Origin: an uncultured Sulfitobacter sp.
Lineage (GTDB): Bacteria > Pseudomonadota > Alphaproteobacteria > Rhodobacterales > Rhodobacteraceae
NCBI GenBank assembly: GCA_947501805.1
Contig: CANMXJ010000012.1
Span: 1-64,000 of the forward strand
DNA: 64,000 nucleotides
Direction of reading: 5' to 3'
Of this stretch, positions 50,518-61,700 are shown piece after piece. Position numbers and translations under genes: made by a program. The notes below the pieces were generated by a model. That model ran no database searches. It saw only the letters and a list, made by a program, of their open reading frames with translations, and was not told where the DNA came from. Position 1 is the first letter of the stretch, and each line of letters begins with the position of its first letter.

Positions 50518-51864
50518 CTAGAATACGTCTGTCCCAAGCGGGTATCCGTACAGGCTTGAGCCTTCGATCCCCACCGCCTTGCGCAAGACACGGTCACGGA
50601 TCGAACAGGCCACCCGATTGACAGCCAGCTCTGATTCCAGCTCGACTAACTCCGCTTTGCGGTTGTAGAACTCTTCCTCATTGTCCAACAGGTCCGAAAC
50701 TTCGCGCGTGCCAAGGTCGAAATACTGGCTGCGATACAAGCTGCGGGTCTGAACAAGAAGGTCGATTTGCCGTTTCAGCATACCAGACTTTATCTTTGCC
50801 GCTGCAATCTGGCGGCGCAGGCTGGTGACATCGAACGTTAGGTTGCGCCGCGCCGTTGCAACACCAGCATCCGCACCATCCCGCGTGTTGCGCGCAGCAT
50901 TTGCCCGCGCGGTCAGTGCCCCGCCTTGCAATAGATCGGAATTCACACCGACATTAAGTCCAACCGCCAAGCCGCCACCATCAATGTTCTGGCGTGCAAT
51001 CGGCTCTATATATGCGCGAGGCTGGCGGGCTTTCTCTGCCTGCTCCAGATCCAGTTCGGCCTTTGCCAACTGCAACCGCGCCTTGCGCAATTCGTCCGCT
51101 GTTTCGTTTTCCACACATTTGCCGATGCCCAAGCCGGAAATGCGTCCGCCGCGTGGCTGACCGCTCAGAAGCGAAAGGCGCGCGCGTGCCTCACCTAGTG
51201 CCAATTCGGTGTCATGCACTAGAAATGCAGCCGCTTGCATGCGTTTGCGCGCTTCCAGAATGTCCGAGGCAGGTGCCGCGCCAATTTCGGTCTGACGCGA
51301 TACAAGCGATTGCAACTTGCTCATTTCCTGAAGCTGCTTTTTGCGTACTTCCAGCAACAAAACATAGCGGCGTACGCTGTCATAGGTTTCCAGCACGTCA
51401 AAGATGGCATCGTCTACGGCTTCCTGAAACGTCAGATAGTTGATTTGCAGATCAATGTCGGCGGCGGTCACCGCCCGTTTGGTTCTGCCGAAATCAAGTA
51501 CCAGCTGGCGCCCTTTTAACTCAACCGCATCAACCTCCTGCCCCGCTTCACCGATGCCCGCACTCAAAGAAAGGCCCAAACTTGGAAACAAGACAGCGCG
51601 TTGCACACGCACTTCGTCAGCACTGGCAGAAACCTCGCTGGCAGCTGCGCGCACATCCGGATTAATCAGCAAGGCGTTGCACACCACCGCTTCGGGGCTG
51701 CGTCCTTTGGCAGGGGCAAGCAGCGCAAGACCTTCAGCTTTGGCGGCAATCGCGGCCTCAGTGCCATCCGGCTCGGGAAGGCTACATCCCGCAATAAGCG
51801 TTACAGAACTGACTAGAACAGCACTCAAAACCCGTGAGGGCCGAACCGCGAATCGACTGGGCAT
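50518..51864 (-). CDS. TolC family outer-membrane efflux lipoprotein of type I secretion
   Basis: A 448-residue outer-membrane factor. A lipoprotein signal ends at LIAGC (Cys about 27), unusual for TolC proper but common in outer-membrane factors of secretion operons. The TolC repeats are visible: NPDVRAAASEVSASADEVRVQRAVLFPSLGLSLSAGIG and RQPRAYIEPIARQNIDGGGLAVGLNVGVNSDLLQGG. The helical barrel completes the channel for the ABC exporter and HlyD protein encoded upstream. It is the last gene of the operon, 13 bases after the BamE-like gene. Confidence 0.85.
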   Translation of the reverse strand: MPSRFAVRPSRVLSAVLVSSVTLIAGCSLPEPDGTEAAIAAKAEGLALLAPAKGRSPEAVVCNALLINPDVRAAASEVSASADEVRVQRAVLFPSLGLSLSAGIGEAGQEVDAVELKGRQLVLDFGRTKRAVTAADIDLQINYLTFQEAVDDAIFDVLETYDSVRRYVLLLEVRKKQLQEMSKLQSLVSRQTEIGAAPASDILEARKRMQAAAFLVHDTELALGEARARLSLLSGQPRGGRISGLGIGKCVENETADELRKARLQLAKAELDLEQAEKARQPRAYIEPIARQNIDGGGLAVGLNVGVNSDLLQGGALTARANAARNTRDGADAGVATARRNLTFDVTSLRRQIAAAKIKSGMLKRQIDLLVQTRSLYRSQYFDLGTREVSDLLDNEEEFYNRKAELVELESELAVNRVACSIRDRVLRKAVGIEGSSLYGYPLGTDVF

Positions 51865-51877
51865 GGAGACCTACTTC

Positions 51878-52303
51878 TTACTGACCAGTCACAATATTTG
51901 CACATTGCGGGCGCCGCCACAACGTCCCCGCGACACGATCTTGGTCATCAAAATAGACCCGATACTGGCATATCAGTTTGTTGCGCTGCGGCAGCGGCAA
52001 GGCCACGTTGAAATTCCATGATCCATCCTTGTAGGCAGACACGGGCTGGCCAACCGCACGCACTAGTTGCTGCTTGGAACTGCCTATGGCGATCTTGCGC
52101 ACGGTTGCGACGGAACGTGGTGTTCCAACACGTGCAAACCGCTTGTCCATCTGGGAGTAGGCACGCCATGCACGCGGAAAATCGCGATCAGGCCCGACGC
52201 CGTTCAATGTTGTCACATCAGCCGCAGCCGGGCCCAAGCCCAACACCAAAGCCATCGCAAGGCCGGTCAGCATTGCAAATGGCGTTTTAACACGTTTCAT
52301 CAT
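51878..52303 (-). CDS. BamE/SmpA-like exported protein within type I secretion operon
   Basis: A 141-residue protein with a signal peptide (to about residue 28, AAA-DV) and no lipobox Cys. The mature part holds IAIGSSKQQLVRAVGQPVSAYKDGSWNFNVALPLP and RVYFDDQDRVAGTLWRRPQC, which resembles the BamE/OmlA fold (short helices, then strands starting G-x-W). It sits between the HlyD and TolC genes. It may assist outer-membrane insertion of the TolC-like protein or the adhesin; that is inference. Confidence 0.65.
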   Translation of the reverse strand: MMKRVKTPFAMLTGLAMALVLGLGPAAADVTTLNGVGPDRDFPRAWRAYSQMDKRFARVGTPRSVATVRKIAIGSSKQQLVRAVGQPVSAYKDGSWNFNVALPLPQRNKLICQYRVYFDDQDRVAGTLWRRPQCANIVTGQ

Positions 52304-52364
52304 GGTTACCCTTTTTCATAATCATACATACACGGATAGATGCGTTTGCCTCAAGCCAGACCTG

Positions 52365-53543
52365 TCACCGCTCGCGCAGCGCCTCTTTGGCGCGGTTGAA
52401 CGGTTTGATCAGATATTGAAGAATTGTTTTTTCGCCGGTTCGGATATCAACTGTCGCAATCATCCCCGGAACAATCGGGAATTGCGTGCCTGCGTCATTG
52501 GTCAGACTGTCAGATTCAGTTCGGATAAAAACGCGGTAGTACAATTGTTCAGGCCGCACTTCATCGCGCACAGTGTTTGGGGAGATCGTCACAACCTCAC
52601 CTTTCATACCACCGAAAATCGCGTAATCGTAGGCCGAAATCTTGACCAGTGCTTCCTGGCCCGGATAAATGAAGGCAATGTCACGCGGCGAAATCCGTGC
52701 CTCGATCAGCAGTTGATCATCAATCGGCACGATGGTCATAAGCTGCCCGCCCGGTGGAACGACCCCGCCGATGGTTGTCACGACAACATCCTGCACGACA
52801 CCGCGCATGGGCGCATAGAACGTGAGGCGGGCCAGTTGATCGTTGCGCCCGCGCATGACAGAGCCTTGCACGGCGGCTTCGGCATTTACACGTTGTAATT
52901 CTTCACTGGCCTTAACGCGGTAGTCCGCTTTGAGGCGGGAAATTTCAAGCTTGGTCTCGGTGGCCTCGCGTTGCAATCGGATCAATTCAACCCGGCTTGC
53001 AGCGCCTGAAGACTGAAGGCGCTGCGTGATCTCGACCTCTTGCTGCAACAGTTCCAGCCCTTCGGTCAAACCGCTCAATGCGTCGCGAAGGCTGGACTGG
53101 CGCGATCTGAATAACGCCATTTCATTGGTGCGCAACTCGTCGAATTCCGGATCATCCAGTGCGGCAGGAAAGTCGACTGTCGCGGCATCGACAATCTCGG
53201 CACGCAGGCGCGCGGCGGCGGCGATGGCCGCATGATACTTTGCAGCCGCCTCTCCCACATTGGAAGCGGAACGCGTGGGGTCCAACTGGGCCAACACCTG
53301 ATCCGCCTCGACTACACTGCCTTCATTCACTTCCAAGGACGCAATGATGCCCCCCTCCAGTGATTGAATGACCTGCTCCCGAGAACTGGGCACCACCGTC
53401 CCCTGCCCGCTGGAAACTTCGGCAAGCTTGAAATAGCTCGCCCAAATCACGAATGTCGCCAGCATGATACAGACCAGATAGACCAACCTGCGTTCGCGGC
53501 GGTCGGCCTTTCCGTTTGCCGGTTGGGAAATAGCATAGCTCAT
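52365..53543 (-). CDS. HlyD family membrane-fusion protein of type I secretion
   Basis: A 392-residue adaptor. One N-terminal membrane helix (VYLVCIMLATFVIWASYF), a lipoyl half-motif VIQSLEGGIIASLEVNEGSVVEADQVLAQLD, a long coiled-coil hairpin (about residues 110-230) and the second lipoyl half with FYAPMRGVVQDVVVTTIGGVVPPGGQLMTIVP. It spans the periplasm between the ABC exporter and TolC-like protein. Its ATG overlaps the exporter stop. Confidence 0.9.
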   Translation of the reverse strand: MSYAISQPANGKADRRERRLVYLVCIMLATFVIWASYFKLAEVSSGQGTVVPSSREQVIQSLEGGIIASLEVNEGSVVEADQVLAQLDPTRSASNVGEAAAKYHAAIAAAARLRAEIVDAATVDFPAALDDPEFDELRTNEMALFRSRQSSLRDALSGLTEGLELLQQEVEITQRLQSSGAASRVELIRLQREATETKLEISRLKADYRVKASEELQRVNAEAAVQGSVMRGRNDQLARLTFYAPMRGVVQDVVVTTIGGVVPPGGQLMTIVPIDDQLLIEARISPRDIAFIYPGQEALVKISAYDYAIFGGMKGEVVTISPNTVRDEVRPEQLYYRVFIRTESDSLTNDAGTQFPIVPGMIATVDIRTGEKTILQYLIKPFNRAKEALRER

Positions 53544-55687
53544 GCGACGTCCTTTCCGCCGCCGCGCAATTGGGCCAATACGCTGTCCTTGGGGCCATCC
53601 ATAACAACCGCGCCTTTGTTCACGACAATCAGCCGGTCGACAACGCGCAAAACAGCGGGACGGTGCGTGGCCACAATCAGGGTTCTGTCGGCTTCCAGCG
53701 CACCAATGCTGTTGATCACGGCATTCTCCGCCGTTTCGTCCAGCATCGCAGTAGGTTCATCCAGCAACAGCACGCGCGGTTCGCGCAGCAACATGCGGGC
53801 CAGCAGCAAGGCTTGGCGTTGCCCGCCTGACAGACCCAGACCGCCTTCCTGTACCAGATGATCTAACCCGTCCGGCAATTCCTGCACAAAATCGGCCAAC
53901 GCAAGCTGTTCAAGTTGCGCCAGCATATCGTGATCGGTTGCGGTCGGCGCACCCAGCGACAAATTCTCGCGCAGGGCGCCGTGAAACAGCCGCGCAGATT
54001 GCCCGATAAAGCCCACATCACGGCGTACATCCGCAGGATCAATCATGCTCATGACGACGGAATCCAGTTTGACCTCGCCCTCAAGGGGTTCAAGAAGTCC
54101 CGCCAAACCTGCCAGCAATGTTGATTTTCCTGCGCCATTGCGACCGAGGATTGCAATGCGTTCGCCTGGCTGGATCTCCAGTTTGGCAACCGTCAACACC
54201 TTGGTGTCAGGATCATGTCCGAAGGTTGCGTTTTTTAGCTTGAACTGGCCGTTAATCAGGGGCTTGTGAATACGCCGCGCGTCTGCGGGTGCATCGACAG
54301 GCAGCGCAAGCAACTTGTCCAATGCCTCGCGCGCAACCCGTGCCTGTTGCCAACGGTTTATGATTTGGGTCACGGAAGCCAAGGGGGCCAGCATGCGCGA
54401 TGACAACATAGACGCCGCAACAAGTGAACCTGTGCTCAGATCACCGGCCATCACCATCGGCGCGCCAAAATAGACCACCAGCGCAAAAACACCCCCCTGC
54501 ACCGTCTGTGCCCAGCTGGACAGCTTGCCCACAAGGTCGCGTAATTGCATGGACGCACCGGAGGTCACTTCGGTGTAGTGGTTCCACATATTCTGGAACC
54601 GCCCTTCTGCCTGCAACGACTTGATGTCATCGAGCCCTTGCACAGTTTCGACAAGCATCGCGCTGCGCAGAGAACTTTCGCGGGTGCTGGCCTCTGCCAA
54701 TTGGCGCAGGCGTTTTTGCGCGACCAGACCGGGCACAACCAGCAAGACCATCGCCAGCAAGGGAATCCATGTCAGCGGCCCTGCGATGTAATAAAACAGC
54801 ACACAGAACATAAAGAAGAACGGCAAATCCGCCATGGCCGTAATCGTGGTTGATGCCAGAATTTCGCGCACATGTTCCAATTCGCGAATTTGGGAAATGA
54901 ACGTACCTGTCGCGCGGGGGCGTGCAGTGTTTCGCACGCGCAGGGCATGGCCGAATACCTTGTCAGACACCCGCAGGTCCGCCTCGCGCGCGGCCGTATC
55001 CGTGATCCGGCTGCGAGAGATTTTGACCAACAGACCAAAAAGGATCGCAATTGCAACGCCGCCAAACAATACATGCAGCGTGTTCATTGACTGGCTCGGG
55101 ACCACACGGTCATAGACCTGCATCGAAAACAGAATACCCGCCAACGCCAGCACATTTGTCACAAGTGAAGCCAGCATCACAGCGCGGTAAGGTGCAAGAT
55201 CGGCCAGCACAATGGCGCGCAGCCAATCAGGACGCCATGGTGCGATATATTCATCCACCCGCCGATCAGCGATAGCAGCGGCAGGGCGTAGCACAAAAAG
55301 ACGTTTCAACTGCTCTTCGACAGGGAAACGACGGACAGATGTGACAAGCCCGTTGTCAGTGCTAAATGCGATGGACAGACCGTCTTCGGTTTCGGCCTCG
55401 ATAACGCCAATCTCGCCATCCTCGAATTCCACGAGAAGCGGCAGGCGCAGCTTGGAAATAGCTTCCGCGTTTGCGTCCAGTTCTTCAACCAGCAAGCCCG
55501 CGGATCGCGCAAGACGACGCAGTTGATCCTGCCCGCCCGACCATGCCAGATCAAGACGCAATTGCTCGGGCGAAATAGCGATGCGGTAGTGCGCCGCGAT
55601 CCGCTGCACCGCTTTCAACCAATGTTGACCCGATGCCGGGCTTGGGGCAGTGCCGCTGTTTGCGAACGGGGCTTCAGACGGTGCCAT
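53540..55687 (-). CDS. type I secretion ABC exporter (LapB-like) with peptidase-like domain
   Basis: A 715-residue ABC transporter. Residues 20-140 form a C39-peptidase-like domain whose catalytic Cys is missing (WLKAVQRIAAHYRIAISPEQL in its place), as in exporters of RTX and large adhesins. Six membrane helices follow, then the ATPase with GRNGAGKST, GLSGGQRQALLLARML and VLLLDEPTAMLD. The ATG at 55687 has AAAGGA five bases upstream and is preferred over the GTG at 55708. It energises secretion of the giant protein encoded just before it. Confidence 0.9.
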   Translation of the reverse strand: MAPSEAPFANSGTAPSPASGQHWLKAVQRIAAHYRIAISPEQLRLDLAWSGGQDQLRRLARSAGLLVEELDANAEAISKLRLPLLVEFEDGEIGVIEAETEDGLSIAFSTDNGLVTSVRRFPVEEQLKRLFVLRPAAAIADRRVDEYIAPWRPDWLRAIVLADLAPYRAVMLASLVTNVLALAGILFSMQVYDRVVPSQSMNTLHVLFGGVAIAILFGLLVKISRSRITDTAAREADLRVSDKVFGHALRVRNTARPRATGTFISQIRELEHVREILASTTITAMADLPFFFMFCVLFYYIAGPLTWIPLLAMVLLVVPGLVAQKRLRQLAEASTRESSLRSAMLVETVQGLDDIKSLQAEGRFQNMWNHYTEVTSGASMQLRDLVGKLSSWAQTVQGGVFALVVYFGAPMVMAGDLSTGSLVAASMLSSRMLAPLASVTQIINRWQQARVAREALDKLLALPVDAPADARRIHKPLINGQFKLKNATFGHDPDTKVLTVAKLEIQPGERIAILGRNGAGKSTLLAGLAGLLEPLEGEVKLDSVVMSMIDPADVRRDVGFIGQSARLFHGALRENLSLGAPTATDHDMLAQLEQLALADFVQELPDGLDHLVQEGGLGLSGGQRQALLLARMLLREPRVLLLDEPTAMLDETAENAVINSIGALEADRTLIVATHRPAVLRVVDRLIVVNKGAVVMDGPKDSVLAQLRGGGKDVA

Positions 55688-55735
55688 TTCTGTCCTTTGC
55701 CCCCTCACATTGTGTACTGTAACTTGTCACAGGCA

Positions 55736-55762
55736 CTGCGCGGTCCTTGTGGGGCCGCGCAG
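55736..55762 (-). promoter_or_regulatory. hairpin between adhesin and exporter genes
   Basis: CTGCGCGGTCC (55736-55746) and GGGCCGCGCAG (55752-55762) form an 11-base-pair stem with one G-T pair. It lies in the gap between the adhesin stop and the exporter start. No T-run follows on the transcribed strand, so it may partly terminate or stabilise the adhesin message. Confidence 0.5.
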
Positions 55763-55792
55763 TTTGCAGATGCCTTGCCACGATCAGGCACA

Positions 55793-58700
55793 TCAGCTTT
55801 CGTAGACCGCCGTGTCTTGCAGGTCTTCATCCCACGGCTGGCTTGGCGGCACGAATTCGGCTGCTGCCTCGACACTGGTTGCTGGTGCAGGAGTTTCTTC
55901 GGCAGGAAGCAACGCTGTCAAATCCTCCTCTTCTGCCGCACCCAGCACCATTTCAAGTGTCACTTGATCGTCAGGGGCAGGCTGATCGACAGGTTGATCT
56001 AACGTTGACAGCTCAATGCCGTCGAGGGACGCCAGACCAAGCGGCTCTTGCGTTTCATGCAATGCCATATCGAACAGATCACCCTGCTGCGCATCCACCG
56101 GATCAAGCTGGAACAACAGTTCCGCCTCTTCTTGGGCCATCAACTCAGGATCATCGGCAAGGGGTTCACCGGCAAACGGCTCCTCCCCCGGTAGCAGGTC
56201 AGCATGAGTATCGTTCTCAGCCGCGTCAAACATCGCCAGACCAAAGGGTTCCTCTGCTTCGATCAAAGGTGCAACAAAGGTGGTAGGGGCCGCTGGCTCG
56301 ACAAGTAGCGACATTACGCTGAAGGGCAAGAGCACCTGTGCGCCCGTTACTGTGAGGCTGACAAACGTATCAATCCCCCCCTCGGTTATCGTTCCCTGAT
56401 AAATGCCGCCGCCTGTGTTGACCCATGTGCCTGACAGACTCACCAGATCTTCTGCGGTTCCTTGAATGCTCAGCGCATTCCCGCCTCTGGTGATCTCGCG
56501 CAGGTGTTCAGGTGTCAGGCCATTGATGTTGTTGGCCCCTGCAATTGTCAGATCAAGGATTTCCACATTGTTCAATCTGGCTTCCAGTGTCGCCCCGGAA
56601 AGACTTTCGCCCTGACGGAACATAACCGTATCCGTACCGCCGCGCGCAAAAATCGTCTGCCCTGTCCACAGCAACGTATCGCTGCCTGAAGTGGGTAGTT
56701 GCGGCGTCAGAACAGCGGTGATCGTATCTGTATCAACCGCTGAGGTAGAGGCACCATCAACACTGAATGCAGAAATACCGATTTGCAGGCCCGGTGTCCC
56801 TGACTCCGCATCGGTCAGGGACGAGATCGCCTGCAAGAAGCCAAGCGCGTCAATCTGCGCCTGATCGAGACCCGTTAAGGTATAGACATCCGATCCGGCG
56901 TTGTAGCTGATGCCGGCCTCAATCAACGTCGTACCCACATAGAATGATGCATGCGGTCCCATGCCTGTCAGCTCAAGCGTGACCGTCTCCAGATTTTCAT
57001 CCGGTGCGTTTGGCGACAGCGTCGCGTCAAGTGCATCTGTCAGCGAAAGGTTCAGGTTGAGCGGCACGATCTGTTCTTCGTTTCCGAAGGTATTTGTTGC
57101 CAGAAGCTCGACACCATTGGCAACCGGTGTGACTGTGATCGGATCAACCGGAAAGATTTGGGGCAGGACTTCATCCAAAGTGGTCTCCCCCGAGGTCACG
57201 GCCAGATTGATGCCGCTGATTGTACCACTCCAGTTTTGCGGAGGCAGGATTGCAATATAGGGCGGCAGGGAACCACCTGCATCAGCCAGCAACCATGTGT
57301 TAGTCAGCCCGTTACCGCCAGCGTTATCAGACAACCCGGCAGTTGTTGCGCTTGCCGCATCTACACCGGCAATCACCAAGAACCCTTCCGGCACATCCGT
57401 CAGCAGGATGGACACCAGTTCTTCTGATCCATCGTTGTCGATCAGTGAGACGGAAAGCCCGCTCAATTCAATGGCAGAAGACGGATCGCTGTCTGCCGGT
57501 TCGGTGCCCGTGGTCGGCGCAGTTGTCGCAGTTACACCGTTGTTGGCGATGCCAACCGGCAGCGTCTGTGTTTGCGAAGCCACTAGATTCACGGACCCGG
57601 TTTCGACGTTTTGCGCCAAGGCTGTGACGGTAATGTTGCCCGGTGCCATAGTTGGTGGATTGTAGATCACGTCAATTGGCGTACCCATGACGGCATTCGG
57701 AACCACAAAGTAATCACCATCGGGAATACCAGCCACGCCGGTCACAGGTGTCAGGGCAATCGCAGTACCACCCGCATCGGTGAGCGTGCCGCCCTCAAGT
57801 AAGGCCGTGTCAGCGCCGATCTGCACATAGAGCAAGCCATTCACAATTGAACCCGCAGCACCATCAGCCGGATTTGTCACATTGATCGTCAGGGCGACAG
57901 AAGGATCCGTCTCCTCCAATACCCCATCATTATCAAGAGTGCTGACGCCAATTGAGATGTCAGCAGGATCGGTGACAGGGTCAATCGGCGCCTGTGCGGC
58001 AAAGTCATCACTCGCAACAAGGTTTCCACCCAGCACTTTGGCGGTCAGTGTTGCAGTAAACGGCAAGCCACCCACTGTGTTGTTGTCGTTAACGTTTTCC
58101 GGCGATGTGAGCGTGATACTCATCAGCAAATTGTCGAGCAGAGCCTGAACTGCGGCATCGTCATCGCCCTGCGCTGAGGTTACGGACGCCGTCCAAGTCT
58201 CGACCCCACCGATCACGGTTCTGGTCATGCCCGTCACGATCGTACCTGGCGGCAGGTCAGTCAGCTGAACCGTCAGCGTGTTGGGCGCAAGGCTGTTTGC
58301 ATCAACGGAGCCGTTGATCAGGGTTGATAGAAGAGTGGGTGTATCTTCGGTAACGCCTGCACTTGTATATTCCCAGTCATCGATAATTACCGGGGTTTCG
58401 CCCGGGCCACCGCCGCCAAATGTTGTTTCGAGGTTCCAGGTCACGGTATCAGTCAGCACCAAAGTTCCCGGATCGGTTTCATCGGCGCGATCCATGACCT
58501 GCACGGTCATATCAATGCCCGTCGCGGCAAGGTTGCCCAACTGGTCGCTGACGTCAAACTGGACGGGCAGCGTAATGCCACCCGCCGCGTTAATTGGCAG
58601 CGATGCAGCACCGTCATAGACCAACAGCCAGCTGTCGACACCAATAACCTGTGCACCCAAGACGGTCACACCATTCGGAACATCTTCGATAATCACACGG

Positions 58701-61700
58701 ATCACCCGTTCGCTGCCGTCAAAGTCAGGTGATGCGATGTTTAGAGTAACGGTCACAATATCGGCGTCATTCAACGAAGCCGTATCGGGGTCTGCATCAT
58801 CTCCGGCGATTTGGTCCGTCGCGGTTGTTATGCCCGCAGTGCCTGAAATTGCTGTGATTGATACTTCAGGTGGATCCGTAACCGGTGTTGCACTCAAAGC
58901 AAAGGTTGCTGGCTGGAACGCACTGGTGGTGGTTGTCCCTGACGCTACTGTGCCAAAGTTCTCGTCGATAATCTGGTAAAGCAAATCAAAGCTGCCCAAA
59001 TCACCGTCATCATGCGGCTTGGTCAGTGCAGACAGGCTTTGGGCCTGCGCGGCGGTTAGCTCGTAGTAGGTCTGTCCGGCTTCCGACACTTGTGGCAAGC
59101 CAGCCGCGGTCAGTTCTGAAAAACTTCCGCCTGTATCAACGTACAGGTCAAAGTCCCACGTTGCCGGATCGTTGATGTTGATCCGCACATTGCCAAGGGT
59201 CTCGTCCGTATCACCATTCTGGTGATCAATGCCAAAGCCGATAGAGGTGATCACATCTTCGACCAATACGGCAGAGGTTGTCACCAAAGCCTCCGTCGAG
59301 GGTGTAACGCTAAAGGTCACGGCCTGCGGCGTCCCGGTAAGGGAGTCACCATCATTCTCTGTGGTGACCGGTCCGACATTGAACGACACCTCGCCACTGT
59401 AGTTTTCCGGCACGTCGATTGTTGTTGCCGCAAACTCGGCTGCATTCAACGCCCAGACCCGGTCAACACCCGTCAGACTTGGCGGTGTCAGCAATGCACG
59501 GCTGCTTAATGAGAAACCTTCTTCCAGACCCGATACCCGCACAGTCAGGCTCTCGGAACCGTCTGAATCCACCAAAGCGACGGTTACAAGGTCGCTCAAT
59601 GCAATCGTGGCCGTATCGTCATCCAACTCGGATTCGATATAAGTCATCGGCGTTGGCGTGATGATTGCCTCGTCTGCGACCCCTCTGACAGCGACGCTCA
59701 GGTTCAAAGATACCGGCGCGGACGTATCTGTATAAGTGGTGCCATCCACTACAACGGTATCAACAGATACCGCATCAACGGTGAGCGCGAAATCATCGTT
59801 GCTGTGCAGCGGTGGTTGAATGGTCATTGGCGCGTCGCGATCAAAGTTCTCAATCGAGACGCTGCCTGACGTGATAACCAACGGGTTCCCGTTATAGATG
59901 ATGACCGCGCCAGTAGGAATGTTGCCAATTGTGATGTTGAACGTCTCGGTTTTGTCCGCACTGCTGGGCCGGATCAAAAGCGGGATTGGCGTGTCCTCAA
60001 GCCCGATTACTCGGGCCGTCAAGGTCAAGGCAGCCGGATCAGCCTGTGGGGCAACCAGAATATTGAGCAGTTCCGCTTCACCGCTCACAGCTTCGGCGGG
60101 CGTGCCTGTACCTTCGGTGTCGTCGTCATAATCGACCGTAAACGCTTGTACGTCGATCTTGAACTGGCCCGCAAAGTCGTTTGGCGGCAGGAATTCAACC
60201 GTGGCCAGGGCCGAAAGCGGGATATCAATCGGTGTGCCGGCATAGATTTCTCTTTGCGTGCCACTTCCGTCGTCCCAACGGAATTGGGCACCGATGACAC
60301 TTGCGCCCGGAACGTCTCCAACGGTGACCACCGGCGTCAGCTGCGCAAATGTGTCTTCATCAGCGTCCTCGTTCAGCCAGCCTGCAGAGAGGTCGTAGCC
60401 GTCGCTGTTCAGCGCAAACCACTGGTCCTCGACGCCACTCGTCGAATAGGTGAAGTCAGGTGACATCGCGAGGTCAGCCGTACCGTTATCATCGGTATCA
60501 ACGATCGGGTCTCCAACAGCCGCGATCAATTCTGCTACCGGTGCGACTTCGATGGTTAGGGTATGCGAGGTCGTGGTTGTATCAACCAATGTGCCAGCCG
60601 TATCCGTTGTGTCGATCGACAGGGCAATCGCTGCATCAAGGCTGCTGTGGTTGGGTGGCGTAATGGTGAACCCGTCAAGCACAGCCTCCCTGTCTGCCTG
60701 CGAACCGCCGGTAAATGTGATGGTATAGACGCCGGCGACGTCACCGGCAGTGAAGGTCGCACTGTTGCTGACCGTTGACACCCCGACGTCCCAGCCTGCC
60801 GGCACGGCGAACCGGACTTCGTCAATCACTTCTGTACCGCCGGTCCCTGTGGTTGTGTCGGTGACACGCACACCGGCAAGGAACGCAATTGCCTTGTCTT
60901 CATCGCCGGACACATCATCCACAACGACATCACCCGCAACTGGCGTGACAACCAGATTGAGTGTGACGCTGTTGTTGGCAAGGTTCGCCTCCGGCACGCC
61001 ATCCTCGGGTGTGCCGGTCTGCGTTCCGGTCCCGTCAATAAAGCCGTCGCTGTCCACGTCCTGCGCATTAATCGTGACGGTGATATCGTTTAGCACACCG
61101 CTGAAATTGCCGATACCACCGACCAAAATATTGGCGAAGCTGTTGATATCATTGGTTTGACCCGCAGCCCCTGCAAGATCATTCAGGGTAATATCAGCGC
61201 CCGCGTTTACAGTTGCAGTGCCCACGCGAATGGGCTGGCCCGATCCGTTGGTGATTGTGATTGAACGCACTTCGCTTTGGTCGTCATCCTGAAACGACGC
61301 GGCAAGAAGAGCCTTCAGATTGAAATTTGTGTCTTCCTTGATCTCGACCGTTGCTTCGGTATTTCCTGCCGCATAGGTGACAGCGTCAACATTGCTGACT
61401 GTCCCTGCAGCGACCCCGTTGAACAAAAGTGCCGCATCATCAGTCACCGCCTGTACATCCACGATAACAGACGCGATCTGTTGCGCCCCCGCGACACCCG
61501 CAATCTGGTTGCCACTGCCGTCCACTTCAAAACTGCTGACCGTGGCTGTGACGGTAAATTCTTCGGAAGTATGGAGTGGTGGCTGAACGTTCAGCGCCTC
61601 GTATTCTGCCGTTGTCAGCGTAAGATCGGCAGTTGTTGCGCTCGCAAGCGTAGGCACATCGCTGATCAGAACGGTTACTGGTGCAGTACCCACATTGAAC

